Below, piece by piece: positions 42,746 to 56,216 of a stretch of DNA of 64,000 nucleotides. The translations under genes and the position numbers were made by a program. Under the pieces are notes generated by a model that worked only from the letters and a program-made list of their open reading frames with translations, searched no databases and was not told the origin of the DNA. The stretch's first letter is position 1. Each line of letters begins with the position of its first letter. The DNA comes from Artemia franciscana. Its lineage: Eukaryota; Arthropoda; Branchiopoda; Anostraca; Artemiidae. The DNA lies in NCBI RefSeq assembly GCF_032884065.1, contig NC_088866.1, positions 54,630,068 through 54,694,067 on the forward strand, written 5' to 3'.

Positions 42746-43465
42746 CCAGAGGTACGTGGTCAACACAAACACAACCTTGCTTCCCTCCTTATTTAATACA
42801 AAACCTTCAGCTAAGAATATTAGAGAAAAAGCTTTCATGCTAATAGAGAGAAGGAGTTTGTACAAGAATTTTCTGAGTGATAGATCATATGATAACAAAA
42901 GAAATGTACAGAAAGTGGAAAAAACATTAGGATATGAACTAAGGAGGTGTGAAGTGGAGGCCATGGATAAAATTGCTAAGGATCTAAAAGATGCAGCTAG
43001 ACTGCATAATAGTAAAATATTGTACTGGCATGTTAATAAATTGGGAGGGAGTGTCAATCCAGAGTTTTCTCAGTTAAAGATAGCAAGGGGGCCAAATATG
43101 GTGATAAGGAAAGACATGGGTGAAAATTTTTGAGAATGTACTAAACCAAGATACAGTTATAGGAAGAGATATACAGGAGAATGGAAAAGGTTGTGATACC
43201 TTGGATGTGAAGGAAGACTTGTTTTGAGAGGAAGAATCAGCAACAGTACTAAAAGGATTAAAAAATAATATGGCTCCAGGTGCTGATAGTGTGGTAAATG
43301 AATTTCTTGAATGAGGGCTCTGAGGTTAGAAATAAGTTACTGATATTTATGAATATAATTTTTGAAAAAGATGAGGTGCCTTATAATTTCAGGAAAACCT
43401 TATTAAAATCACTGTATAAGAAAGGTGGTAATTATTGAGGTATTAATCTAGTCTCTCCAGGTAAC
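42746..43465 (+). pseudogene. RTE-like retrotransposon fragment, linker and early RT region
   Basis: The frame 42756-43133 gives NIREKAFMLIERRSLYKNFL, RNVQKVEKTLGYELRRCEVE and ARLHNSKILYWHVNKLGGS, the same linker region as 13825-14545. Beyond a frame change come TVLKGLKNNMAPGADSVVNE and further RT pieces to about 43465, with several stops. Same family as 38650-39530 but opposite strand. The two pieces cover non-overlapping parts of the element. Confidence 0.85.
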
Positions 43466-45519
43466 ATCTGCCTTAAAAAACATTATATGCATATTCATAA
43501 GATATACACGGCAAGTATATATGGCATAGCTCAAGCAAACCCAAAAATGAATAAAAACAAGAAACAGGAAATTTAAACAAAGATTAACCATGCAGCATAT
43601 CATGGCACTCTCATAAACTACTAGGACCAGTAATTGAAACCTGTTCTATCCTTAAAGAGATGGGTTTTTGGTATATAATACTTGAACATGAGCCAGAAAA
43701 CTATCCATAGACTAGGTTTGATTAAAAGCTAGCCAATCCATTCAAAATAGCCACAAACAACAGAAGGTCAATTTACACCCATAACAAGAACTTCATCCTT
43801 GCGAAAATATTCAATATTCATATCCAGACCAGAGGATACAATGAAGATGAGGCAGATGAAACCACTCTTTTTTACATGGTGTTTTTTAATTTGTGAGGGC
43901 AAAACCAGAAATAAGAATAACATAGCCCCTTAAAATGATTGTGTACCATCACCAGCAAAGCATCCTTCGTTTTTATGTGTCGAGAGATTAAAACCTATAC
44001 TAGCCAATGATGGAGTTCAAAAATATGTGAGCAAAAAGCTACCTGATGAGGACATAAACCTGTTGGCCTACTGGTAAAAAAAAAATAGACAAACATGTAC
44101 TTTTAGTATCTTTAGTAAAAAAGCACTTGAGCACCCCAGCCTCTTTAGCCAAGCAACAAGGTTCAGCGTTGCAGAGAATATTTAGAATTAACAGAGGACA
44201 AGATCAACTGCAAAACATTTTTTTTTTTTATGTGTGTTTTTGAAAGGTCAAATTTTGACATGTTAATTGAAACCGTTAGTGTGTTTTACCACTTTGAATT
44301 GTAGCACATTTGTAATGGAACTGAAAATAGTTGTAATCAAATAGTAAATACTTCAAAAAATTACACTGGCCAGTAACTGAATTGTAAATGGCTTAAAATT
44401 TCAGTTTCAATGGCTAAGTTGACCAATTCTATTAACCCCTAAATTTCATATCCCTGCCTTATTCATTAGTGAGCTGTGTTCTAAGACCTGTGATATGACT
44501 TCTTTTCATGAATACTATACACTATAAAATTGGGTGATTAGAGGGGGCAACAAATACTGTTTTCATCACTTAAGCAGTTGCAGAATTTTCTTGCTTAGTA
44601 TATATAACCAAAATGGATACCTTAACCGGGGCATTGTTACAGACACTGACCAGTGAAAAAAAATGTATCATACTAATATTAATATGGCCAAAATTGTATT
44701 TGAGCTAAGTACATTTTCCTGGAAGGTAAAATATACATTAAAATAGCAAACAACAACAATTAGAGTTACAATAACCATTTAAGAAGTACTGAACATTTTA
44801 AAAGATGTATCACTTTCATTAAAGTCGGATTTCTACCGCTAGGTGTATAGCTAATTACCAGTAATGCCATTGGTTGAAAAACCAATTGATTCCTAAGCCA
44901 CTAATATTTCTTTTTCATTTCAATTTTTAAAGATCTAGTCAATCTATACTAGTCTGATCAGTTACTAGTTGAACTCAACTAATATTCTTATGTGATATTA
45001 ACTTGCTTAATTGTACAACCAGAATAACTACTACTCCCACTGAGATGATATCCCAACATTTCGGATCTTAGTAGCTGGGTTAATTGGGATTTGTCCTGCC
45101 CTGGGAAAAAAAATTATATAGTTTATTTTGGGTTGGAGCCCCCTCCTCTGTCCTAACCTGTTTTATTTCTTTATTAAATCTTTGAATTATAGGGAAATTT
45201 GGTTAAGCTCTATTACTGTCCATTGATACAAAAAGTTCTATATATGGCTTCATGTTTCCAAGACAACCTATCTTGTTTTACTTAGAATTCAAACTCTTTA
45301 TTTATGCTAAGTCTATTAAGGCAGAGCAGTTTTGAACTAATTTGACATAGGTTATTCATTACTAGTACTTGAGGCAAATTTAGGAAAGTCCATGCGTTAC
45401 CATCAACTGTCCAGAATTATCTATTTTCTTTTGTTTAGGGTTGTGATTCTCTTCCTGGACAGAGTCAGTTAAATTATTGAAGTTTCAATTTATTTTGAAA
45501 TATGTCTGAGTTTAAATTA
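43466..45519. other. No gene seen
   Basis: About 2 kb of AT-rich sequence with a T run at 44219-44231. No frame of interest and no repeat recognised. Confidence 0.45.
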
Positions 45520-46970
45520 TATTAAAAATAAAACAACTATCAACAACTCACCACAGCACCAAGCCACCTCAGGCCAACGCAGCTATGCACGCTTCTTCTC
45601 CATCCCAATCCATTCAAAACCTCTTTACACTCTCCTTGGAAGTTCCCCTTTCCCTTAAACCATTATTTGCGAACCTTTCTAACCCAAATTGTGGACAACC
45701 CACTTTCCATATAGCCCAAAACTGTTGGCCAAAAAGGACAATCTTTGGCAATATGTTATTCCTCATCTGCAGAATAAGCCCTAGCCATCTCTACCTTTCT
45801 CTCATTATCACCCTAGAGAGCAGAATTGAATCACACTTTTTGTACAGCCTACTGTTCGAAATACGATCAGTCAGTCAGGTATCCAAAAGAAGCCATAGGC
45901 AATTTCTCTGGAAAATAGCTGGCATACCTTCCTCCAAATTTCAGAGCACCCATGCTCAGAACCATATTTGACCACTGTCATCACTGTAGTATCCAATATT
46001 ATAATCTTGGTTTGCATATTTATCTTCCTATTTTTCCAAACTTTTTTTAACTGTGAAATAGCATGCTGAAACTTGGATATTGTACTTTTAACATCTTAAC
46101 TGCTCCCATCATCTTTATTAAGAATACTACCAGGTAAGTGAAGCTTCTCACCTGATCAAACTTTTTGTTACCCAAAATCACCTTTTCATCTTCACTTCTA
46201 GCCTTAGTGACTTAGTCTTCTTAATAATAATTTTCAAACCTATTCTAGCCTCCTGAACTTGCAAAACCTCTATAATTTCATTACTTTTGCTTATACTTTC
46301 ATCTAGGATGCTTAAATCATCAGTATGATCTAAGTCAAGGAGATTTTATCTTCTACATTTGATTGCATGGTCTCACATTACCTTTCATAAGCTTCTTAAG
46401 ACAAATCCATCAAAATGATTCATATAAAGGGGGATACCATATAAGAATAAAAAGAATCACTCCAGGAATAATCACTTTAATGTATTTGTCTGGTATACCA
46501 TACAAGGATAAGATCTTTGCTAAAGCTTTTCTATCAACAGAATCAAATACTTGCTCATAATCTATAAAACTGAGGGCTAAAGATGTTTGACAACTCAGGC
46601 ACTTCTTAATTCTTAACCTAAGAGTTTTACCCTTCCCAAAACCCAACTGCTCATCTCTTTAAACTTTTTCTACAGCATCTCTTAGTATAAAAAGTATCAT
46701 CATAGAAGTAATTTGCTGCCTACTAACATTAGGTTAATGCCTCTATAATTACTACTCACTCTTATCACCTTTCTTATAAGGGGTTTGATTAGGGTATACC
46801 TAAAATTGCTTGGTACTTCCCCTTTGAATTCTATTACTAAATTCAAACCTAAGAAAGGTTTGAACCTTATTTGTCTCATCATCTGTTTTGTACTGGTTGG
46901 GCTTGGGAGAAGTTGTTGTAATTTGACTCATTTTTCAGTAAAGAAGGTACTCACACAGAATTAGATGGCA
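45520..46970 (-). pseudogene. RTE-like retrotransposon, 3' two-thirds fragment
   Basis: On the minus strand, 46700-46882 gives FRYTLIKPLIRK, then SSNYRGINLMLVGSKLL. 46410-46646 gives SLALSFIDYEQVFDSVDRKA and LAKILSLYGIPDKYIKVI, the first catalytic block of reverse transcriptase. Decayed downstream parts to about 45545 match the family 3' end (AACTCACCACAGCACCAAGC on the plus strand). Multiple stops and shifts. No intact active site. Confidence 0.8.
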
Positions 46971-47999
46971 TATGAGAAGCAAGATTTACAAAAATGATGA
47001 AAATATTTAGCTATAAAAAGCTGATTTTCTCTTATCATCAAAATATCCACCATAGAGTGAATTACTGGAGACTGTAGGTGATGGTGAATGACCATTGTAG
47101 CCTGTACTTGTACATTTCCAACACCCCCTTTGGACAGTAATTTTTACTGTTGTAGGCTTTACAAGTAGTTAAATGACTAAGTGTAACCCAAGTGTTGAAA
47201 GAGGAATCAGACAGAATCAGCATTTATAACTTATTTGAGTTAGTATCAAAAGAGAGCAATTTCACAAGACTGTATTAAAAATTCTACAAGCCAATCCAAC
47301 ATGGTTGCCAGCAAACATAACTGAGGTAGGGACAAGGAGAACACACTGTTTGATATCTTTTCAGTTCTTTCCCAACATATTTTAATCATTTCATTTCTAA
47401 GGGCACTCCCTTCCTTATGGTCCCATATATGGCCCTAGGATATAGGTCTGCACTAGACTAGGAAAAAAAATTGATCAACAAAATTCTTACTTTACAATTT
47501 ATAGCCTACTTTTGCTAATCGCATCTTAATTATCTTAATTTGCACTCAGGAGTAAAAAATGGTTTGATGTTGGATTTATTTGGCTCTATTATTGAAATGA
47601 CAATCAAAATACATTACACAAAGTATGAAAAAGAGGGTTGTGACTGTGTTTACAGGCCAGTAACCACCTTCCAACTAGGAGAGTGCCAGGATAGACGCAA
47701 GTTAAGCCCAAATGTTAACAGTGAGCACAGATAGTTATGATCAAGGGGACTATCCTTTTATGGTTTAGAGTCGACATTGCTGCACTATGTCAATTTCTGA
47801 TAGAGTATGTAAGTTGGCTAGGTATGACAAGCAGCATCAGCACCCTAGCCCAGCTCTTTCATATATACAGTCAACTCTGGGCTTATGAATCTTCTTAGAA
47901 TGAACCTGTGTTTGTATTTCTTTAAGTAATTGAGTAAGGAACTTACATTGTGGTTGATCAACATATTTGGATATAAGTAGCATGGCACTGCACCTGCAT
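46971..47999. other. No gene seen
   Basis: AT-rich. The 64-residue frame at 47540-47734 has no recognised motif. Confidence 0.4.
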
Positions 48000-48700
48000 T
48001 GGAAGGTCAAAGATAGGAGTTTTAGGGTAGATATCCTTTCACTATATAGCTTTTTATCAAGTCCAGAGATGCACTAGGTGGCTCTCCTTTGCAAACCTTC
48101 AATAAGCTGTGTATCACTTTTGTGAAAAAGTGAAGCAAAGCAGTTCCAAAGTCACCACAAAGCAGTTCCAAAGTCAAGAACTGGTCTAATAATTGCCTTA
48201 CCATATATAGTTTCAAGAAGGTTCCACAGGATTGGCTAGTAATAGTAGTTGTTCATTTAATAATAACAAGACTTGAATTTGCTCTGGAAACAGTTTGTAC
48301 CAAGTGTTCATGGAACTTTAGAAGTTTATCTATAGTGACTCCCAGGTCTTTACTACTAGAGCTACTTGGGAGACAAACAGGGGATGATGGCTGGTTATCA
48401 TTCATAGTACGGTATATTGGTGTTAAGGATTATTGTGAACAAAAGGAATGTTGAAACATTTTGAAAAACCGAAAAAGAGAATCCACTTGTCAGCCTATGC
48501 CTGTACGCAATTCACCAAGTACTTGGGTACACCAAGTAGTTTTGAATCATTATTGTAAAGGGTTAAGTGGTTACTGACTTTGGGTATCATATCACTCATA
48601 TAAAGAAGAAATAATGTGGGTCCACTAACAGTTCCCTGGGAACACCACTTAGGACTTCACAGTGCTGCAATTAGGTACAATTGCCATCTATTGTGAAGAG
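48000..48700 (-). pseudogene. CR1/L2-like reverse transcriptase fragment
   Basis: Minus-strand translation across several frames gives SGVPRGTVSGPTLFLLYMSD near 48650-48590, then LTLYNNDSKLLG (a degenerate YADD box, here YNND), KDLGVTIDKLLKFHEHL near 48330 and SRANSSLVIIK. These are the reverse transcriptase palm and thumb of CR1/jockey-type elements, clearly a different family from the RTE-like ones. Many stops. No 5' or 3' end found. Confidence 0.75.
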
Positions 48701-49060
48701 TCATTGTGAAGATTCAATGAAGTTATAAAGCTTTCCACCAAGTTAACAAAACAGTTTCGTTGCATAGATTTTTTTACTTTAGTGCTGTCCAAAAAAAGTA
48801 GAACTTTATTTAACTTTTTTTTTAGAAAGTCTACAAAGTTCAGCCATTAGCAGAAGATTGTGGAAAATTTAATAAACCACACACAAACAAGTGTGCATAT
48901 ATATCATAGTGTATACTTGTTTAAATATTCTTCTTGGTAAAAGAATAAGGGTTAGACAGAAAAAAAAATTCATCTAGGCCTTACTTATTAAAAGGAAAAA
49001 AATAATTAAAAAGGTGGATTTCTCAGCTCCATGTCTGATTAATTCAGTTATTTGCATGGG
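48701..49060. other. No feature seen
   Basis: AT-rich spacer between the CR1/L2-like fragment and the repeat at 49070. Confidence 0.4.
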
Positions 49061-49069
49061 CACCCATAA

Positions 49070-49720
49070 GTTGAATTTTAGGGGGGGGGGCTTGTCAGGT
49101 CTAACCAGCACTTCTAATCCAGTATAATAGAAAACACAAAACAAAAATATAATAGCCAACACAACAGCACTGCCTAAGTAAAGAGCAATGTGGGCACAAT
49201 GTATTATTTGTTGTTTTTTTCTTGTTCATTTTTTTTACCAGGGCAATTCTTATTGAAAGAAATGTTGAAGAAACTTCAAAAAGAGCTCATTCAATTAGAA
49301 ACTTCCCCAACACACATTAAAACAACATTTTCAAACCACCATTTTGTTCAGCATAGTTTAAAGGTCCAAAAATTATGGTTTTGAGCATAACAACCCCCCC
49401 ACCCTCAGGACAAGGTTTGTAAGTTATGCCCTGGGAGGATTTAAGGTTTTTATATAAAGTGGTTGCATAAACCTTGGCAGGGGCTCATTGGATTGGTAAT
49501 CAGAAGTTCTAGTGGCCTTTTTAACAGTCAAAAGTAATTGGAGGTCAACCACCCCCTTCCCCCACTATAATTATTTTTCCAAACACATTTAATCAAGATG
49601 TTCAGATAGATATTTTGTTCAGCATAGTTGAAAAGTCCAGAAATTTAAGTCCTTGAGGATGACCCCCCCATAGCCCTCAGGGCAAGGGTCATCCTTGACA
49701 ACAGCATTTTGGAGGTGTGA
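49070..49720 (+). repeat. Dispersed 280-bp repeat family, about two units
   Basis: Contains AGCTCATTCAATTAGAAACT, ATTTTGTTCAGCATAGTT and CCCTCAGGACAAGG.TTGTAAG twice, with poly-C runs at the same place in each unit. Related to 61110-62150 and, inverted, to 9170-9480. Confidence 0.7.
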
Positions 49721-50338
49721 AATTTAAATACATAACTATATTACACAAATTTGTGAGATAAAACATTTATTTCTACTTATATTTATCCTTTTCCACTCAT
49801 ATTTATGCTTAAGTAACGTTTCAAGTGGCTTTCCTTAGTGTGTGACTTTGCTTACTTGGACATTCAAACTGGAGGTTTTTTACTGTTGATCCCCATGGGG
49901 ATTAGCCTTTGGGTTTAAATTATAATTTAAACAAATAAAACACAGGCAATATATTTGGAGTGCTTCTTCTTTCAAATTTGCAAAGCTGCAAATAGTGCAC
50001 ATTTGCCAAATGCCTATAATGCCATAAATTTCATTGGTTGAGCCATTTTCTGGGGAAGCAATATAAAATAATCAAAGCTGTATTGGTACCAGCTGGATTT
50101 TAATCCTGAGATTGTTGGGGACAGTAGGATCAGCCACTAAGTAACTTTACTAAGCTGCTTTTTTTTTAGATTTTCAGAAATAGTCTGTACAGAGGGGAGT
50201 GATATCAAACAGGAAGTTATATTAGTGCTAGCAGGATTTTAATCCTTAAACTGCTGGGAATATGTGATTGAGTATCAGCACTTTCCACAGGTTCTGTCTA
50301 ACATGAGATTTTGTGAAATAATGGTTGTATAAAAAAGG
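49721..50338. other. No gene seen
   Basis: AT-rich. Part of it may be the 5' leader of the CR1/L2-like element that starts coding at 50339. Confidence 0.4.
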
Positions 50339-50929
50339 ATGCCCCCGAAATGCAATAGCAAACAGAAGCTAGTCAGCATAAAAAAGTCCCAAGATTTCTA
50401 AACTGGCTGTATATACAGTCCTGAATCAGATTCAAAGGTAGTCTTATGTGATAGGTGTGAGAAATGGCTATGCATTGAATCCCTAAACATACCCAGCTCT
50501 GAATATGAGCTTTTCACGAAAATGTCTACCATTGGAGACATGCAGAGGTACTTCTTGATTTACAAGCACTCTGGTGCTCCAGCAGACCCCTTCTCATGGG
50601 CCAAAATTTCAAATTCCATAACATCTAAGGTTCTAGCGTTTTGGTTATTGTAGAAATAGTTAAAGCAGCAGTAGAAGAGCTGAAGCAAGACATTACCAAT
50701 ACAATAAACAAAGTCAAGAAGGCGTTACTGATCTTGAGAAAATGTGGCCAAAAAAATACCATTTCAGAAGTTGAAGAACATGTTAGAGCAGCAATTCAGG
50801 AAGAAACAAAATATTGGAACAAGCTATCAAGTATCACCTTGAGCAGACGCGGACCTGCTGCAGACTGCAGTTCCACAGCAGGGGATGATTTTGGACTAAG
50901 CTGTAATGTTTCTCATCTGGACAGACTAT
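50339..50929 (+). pseudogene. ORF1 of the CR1/L2-like element (PHD-like finger and coiled coil)
   Basis: From ATG 50339 the frame reads MPPKCNSKQKLVSIKKSQDF, then a stop, then TGCIYSPESDSKVVLCDRCE and KWLCIESLNIPS. The cysteine pattern ending in CDRCEKWLC is like the PHD-type zinc finger of CR1-group ORF1 proteins. After a stop at 50639 another frame (50641-50929) gives a charged, heptad-like segment from VEIVKAAVEELKQDI through KVKKALLILRKC, a likely coiled coil. These features suggest an RNA-binding or self-associating ORF1 protein. At least two stops break it. Confidence 0.7.
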
Positions 50930-50989
50930 AGTCACCAGATGAGAGTGTAAATAGTTCGTTTGTTTCAGTTGATGTTTCATGTATTAATG

Positions 50990-52822
50990 AGTTGTCCTCA
51001 AGTAGTTCCCATTTTTTCAGTGCTAATTCAACAGTTTCTTCTGGTGCTTCATCAACTGAGCCTCTTTCTACTGGTGTATTTTTTGCTAATAAATCATCTC
51101 TGCACAGTGCAACCAAAAGTGCAACTCGTCATGCAAATGATATTGGAAAATTAAGGATTCTTAGTGTGAACACTGATGGCCTCTTCAACAAGGTTCCAGA
51201 ACTCTATCTCCGCCTAGCAAAAGAAATAGTTGATATTGCAGCCATATCTGAGATATGCCCCAAAAATGTGAAACAACCTCTTAGAGCCCAAGCGCTTGAA
51301 ATCAGTGGATACCAACTCATATCTAATATTGAGTCCGATGCCTGCAGGAGAGGTGTTGGAATATATGTAAAAAGCAGTTTCAAGGTAAGCACTTTGATTC
51401 CTTCTTCCCGTTGCTGTGTTTGGGTTGAGAATATCTGGGTTAGACTGCAGTGTGGTAATTCTACAATGGTGGTCGGAGTGGTTTATTGTAGTCCTAATAC
51501 CCCCTCCTGCCTTGAATCAGAACAGTATCTTGCTAATATCATTTCTGATATTATCAAAGACTCTTGCAACCAACATGGGGTGATTCTTAGAGACTTCAAT
51601 TTTCCCAATTATGATTGGGTTGATGGTTCTGGTTTTTCAGGCAAAGAACAGGAATCTCCATTTCTTACTTGTCTGTTTGAACATTCGCTGTTCCAAACTG
51701 TTGAGCAACCTACACGGTAGAGAGATGGTCAAGCATCCAACATACTGGACCTAGTTATTCTTAATAATCCACATTTGTGGACTAAAAATGAATTTCTTGC
51801 CCCTATTGGTAACAGTGATCATGCTGCTATCCTCACAGAATTGCGCTTGTCTACTACTCAACCTCTCCCTGAACAACACAAAGTTATTGATTACAGGCGT
51901 ATCTCTGAGAGACTTGCTGTGTCTCTCAGCAAAATGTAAAAAATAATCCCAAGCTGTTTTGGCAGTATGCTTCTGTTAAATGCCAAAATAGGCACTCTGT
52001 CCCTGATTTGGCTCATCATGGTCAGACAGTTTCAGACCCAGCTATTAAAGCCAAGATCCTAAATAACCAATTTGCATCAGCTTTTACATCAGAAACTGCT
52101 AGTAAGCTCCCGGCTCCCCCCTCATATATTGTTACTCAACCAATGCCACCTCTTGAGCTGACTGAGGAGTCTGTTATGAAACAGCTAGCTTTGTTGGATG
52201 TAAATAAATCTGCAGGGCCAGATGGCCTCCACCCCCATCTCTTGCATGAGTGCAGAACGGAAATAGTATACCCACTCTCAAAACTCATTAGACTATCTCT
52301 TGATAGCTCAAAGCTTCCTGCTGAGTGGAAAGTGGCATATATTACCCGCATTCACAAAAAGGGAACAAAAGATTCTGTGGAAAATTACCAGCCTATTAGT
52401 ATTACCTCTGTTGTTGTTAAGCTTCTTGAACGTATTGTCAACAAAGCAGTTATTGAGCATCTTGATTAGAATCATCTTCTTAACAGCTCTCAACATGGTT
52501 TCCGATGCAACAGATCAGTTTACACTAATCTGCTTGAGTCATATGACTATATTACAAAACTACTGGAGTAGAGAATCCCTGTTGACATGATCCTCCTTGA
52601 TTTTTCAAAAGCATTCAACAAAGTTTGTCATAGGAGACTTGAGCTTAAGCTACAATCTATTGGTTTGGAGGAAAAAATTCTTAAATGGATTCTGGATTTC
52701 TTGAGGAATTGTGTTCAGCATGTAAGACTGTTTGATGCAGATGGCAATCCTATTCTATCCTCCTCTCAGAATGTTATAAGTGGGGCTCCACATGGTAGTG
52801 TTCTTGGCCCCACCATGTTCAA
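50990..52822 (+). pseudogene. ORF2 of the CR1/L2-like element, 5' part (endonuclease and RT start)
   Basis: Endonuclease region: KLRILSVNTDGLFNKVPELY with the Asn, AAISEICP with Glu, VVYCSPNTP with Tyr, and LRDFNFPNYDW, in which the usual GD of GDFN is RD. A stop at 51718 is followed in frame by SNILDLVILNN and GNSDHAAI, the last catalytic block. Reverse transcriptase: NKSAGPDGLHPHLL, LPAEWKVAYITRIHKKG, then after further stops DMILLDFSKAFNKVCHRRLE and ISGAPHGSVLGPTMFN, where the Helitron interrupts. Ends mid-gene because of that insertion. Other stops are at 52467, in TAG 52568 and near 51937. Confidence 0.88.
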
Positions 52823-53685
<863 letters not shown>

Positions 53686-54575
53686 TATTTTCATAAATGA
53701 TGCTCCTCTAGCGCTTAAAAGCAGGATGATGTTATATGCTGATGATTCCAAGGTAATTGGTCCAGCTAGTACTCTTGAGCACTTCCCAACTTCAAAATGA
53801 CCTTGATCTCCTTAGCATGTGGGAAAAATCTTGGCTAATCACTTTCAATGTGTCAAAATGTCATGTTTTACACTTTGAGCACAAGAATATCAATACAACT
53901 TGCTCTCTTTATGGTCAGCTTCTTTCTCCAGTGTTGGTAGAACGTGACCTAGGAGTAATTGTTGACAATGATCTTAAATTTAGCACTCATGCAAAGAAGG
54001 CAGCAGCATCAGCTAGCTCATCACTAGGGCTCATAAAAAGATCAATTTCCTCCCATTCTCCTAAAATTCTGAGCCTTTTGTATAAAGGACTTGTTCAGCC
54101 ATGGCTTTGAGACAGACATGGTCCTTGCATCCCCCTTTTTCAAAAAAGATGCTAAAATTCTTGAAGATGTCCAGAGAAAAGCTACTTTGATGGTGAGTGG
54201 ACTGCATGAGCTCCCCTACCCTACAAGGCTATGCAAGCTGAAACTCCCCACTCTGGTTTATAGAAGAAGATGGGGTGATGCCATTCTGGTTCATAAACTT
54301 ATTAATTCAAAGGCAGTTCCTGGTCTTCTTCCTCTGGCGTCTCAGGATTCTTGTACAAGGGGACATAACTTGAAGTTATCCAGGCATTTCTCCTCAAAGC
54401 AGCAACACGCCCATTTTCTTACTAACCATGTTGCTAACCTCTAGAACAAATTACTGCCAGATACCATTGCTGCCCAAACCACAGACAGCTTTAAGAACCA
54501 TCTTGACAACAAATGGTCAAAAAAAGAATGGAAGTATAACTGGGAAGCACTCAAATCAGCAACATCAAACCACTA
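53686..54575 (+). pseudogene. ORF2 of the CR1/L2-like element, 3' part (RT palm/thumb and C-terminus)
   Basis: Continues the reverse transcriptase directly after the Helitron: IFINDAPLALKSRMMLYADD, with an intact YADD box at about 53734-53745, then LQNDLDLLSMWEKSWLITFN, ERDLGVIVDNDLKFSTHAKK and LIKRSISSHSPKILSLLYKG. A stop near 54107 is followed in another frame by SPFFKKDAKILEDVQRKATL, LPTLVYRRRWGDAILVHKLI and HAHFLTNHVANL. A last stop (54440) precedes KNHLDNKW, and the natural end is at about 54572. These are C-terminal blocks of CR1/L2-type elements. Confidence 0.88.
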
Positions 54576-54990
54576 GTCAAGTGTATGTATTCAACTATGT
54601 GTCATGTGTTATCAACTCTGAAGTTTCTACAAGAAAAATCCTTATATTGCTCCAAGCTGCAATTTAAGGTAATTGAGGATGAAGTCCAAAGACTGTTCAG
54701 ACAGGAGAACAATAGAGAGGGGAGAAAACTTAATGTGGTTGCATATGGTATACCCCAGCAACCAGGAGTACTAAATGATTACCTGCTCATCAAAAGACAA
54801 CTTGCAGAGCTGTACAGCATAACAAGTGCAAACACAAGCAATATTAGACACTTAGTAGTACAACCACTACCAGTTGATAGACCAAAAACCAGCCCACAGC
54901 CATCCACCCCCATTCTCACAAGAGGAGATTCAAAGAAGCTACCAAAATTAAACTCTATTAAATTAAGTTTATTTATTAATAAACACTATT
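54576..54990 (+). pseudogene. Possible ORF1 fragment of a second CR1/L2-like element
   Basis: The frame ending at 54992 contains VIEDEVQRLFRQENNREGRK, then LNVVAYGIPQQPGVLNDYLL and IKRQLAELYSITSANTSNIR. A basic coiled start followed by a 'conserved VxxYGIP...D' segment is typical of ORF1-encoded proteins of non-LTR elements. It follows the 3' end of the preceding copy, so it may be a separate truncated insertion. It then runs into AT-rich sequence. Confidence 0.55.
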
Positions 54991-56216
54991 AAAAAAAATA
55001 AAATCTGTCAAATGTGTTTTTCAAGAAGAGTCACTAATCAGTGAAATGAATTGAAGGACTCTATTGTCCCCCTCTTTCTATCTAGTATTTTAGACATCAA
55101 CTTGACAAGGAGTGGGAGATGAAGTTGTGTAGGCTTGACTGGGAGTCATTGACTCAAGAACACACCAGGTCTAGGAGACCTTAAAGCTCTCAAATGGATT
55201 AAGGTGATAATTTGTGCTTTACTGAAAACAAAATATATTTTGAATGTTTTCACTTTTTTACTTAAATAAATAAAAAAACGTTAAGATTTCAAGGAATAAA
55301 TATCAGGATATGTATAATAAACTGATAATCCACTGTCATTTTTTTTTCCAGTAAAGCCTTGATTATGTTCTGGTCTTAGAAGGCATGGGGGTTGTCAGCC
55401 ATACTAATGTTAATTTTTCCTTGTTTTGAGTTTGACTTGGCTATTTCTTCTAATTTCTGTTTGTTTTGAGCTTTATTTATTTATTGATAGTGATTTGTGC
55501 TACTTTCACTCTTTGAGGATTGTTTGACATTATTTCTGCCCTTTTTAGCTTATTGCAGCTCTTTACTTTTCTTTGAAAAACTTCTGTGGAAAAAGTTGTT
55601 TTCAATAAAAATATATAGCAGCAGTGTTCAGCCAGGGGGGGGGGCTGGAAGCCTCCCTTAAGGGCACCTATGATTATTTGCAATAAAAATCATTGTAAAG
55701 TCAAAAAGGTGAAACTCTTGTGTGAGTAGGACAAACTTTATAGCTTGCAATTTTATGAAAAACTTTATTAACTTTATTGATGCTGTGAAAGCCCTGCATT
55801 ATACAGTGTGAGATCTACCAGCTAGGATATCCATTAGCCAATCTACTCAATCTTGGTTGATACCTCCTGCTGTTAATTTAGCCTAGAACAAAGCCAGGTA
55901 AATGTACAACTGTCCATATTATTGACTTACCAATAATGTGAACATACCACTTGATGCCCTTTTTATGCTCTTTATGATAATTGCCAATTATGTGATAGCC
56001 TAAATGCTAATTTCATGGCCAAAACATTATTATAGTTTCTTTTGTTATGATTTTTCATAAACTATCTTTAAATAATGTTCAATACCCAGCCAATTAGAAA
56101 TTCTTTTGCATTTGGACATAAATCCAAATGGTTTTGAAGGGTCAAAAAACAAATTCATAATGAAAAAGTGTTGTCAAATACTATCCAAATTGGCAGTACT
56201 AAAATACTTATGGTAA
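54991..56216. other. No gene seen; repeat-like block 55440-55680
   Basis: AT-rich. The part at 55490-55600 (TTATTGATAGTGATTTGTGC, CAGCTCTTTACTTTTCTTTG) resembles the ends at 63530-63640 (opposite strand) and 63860-63930, a dispersed repeat. A poly-G run sits at 55637. Confidence 0.4.
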
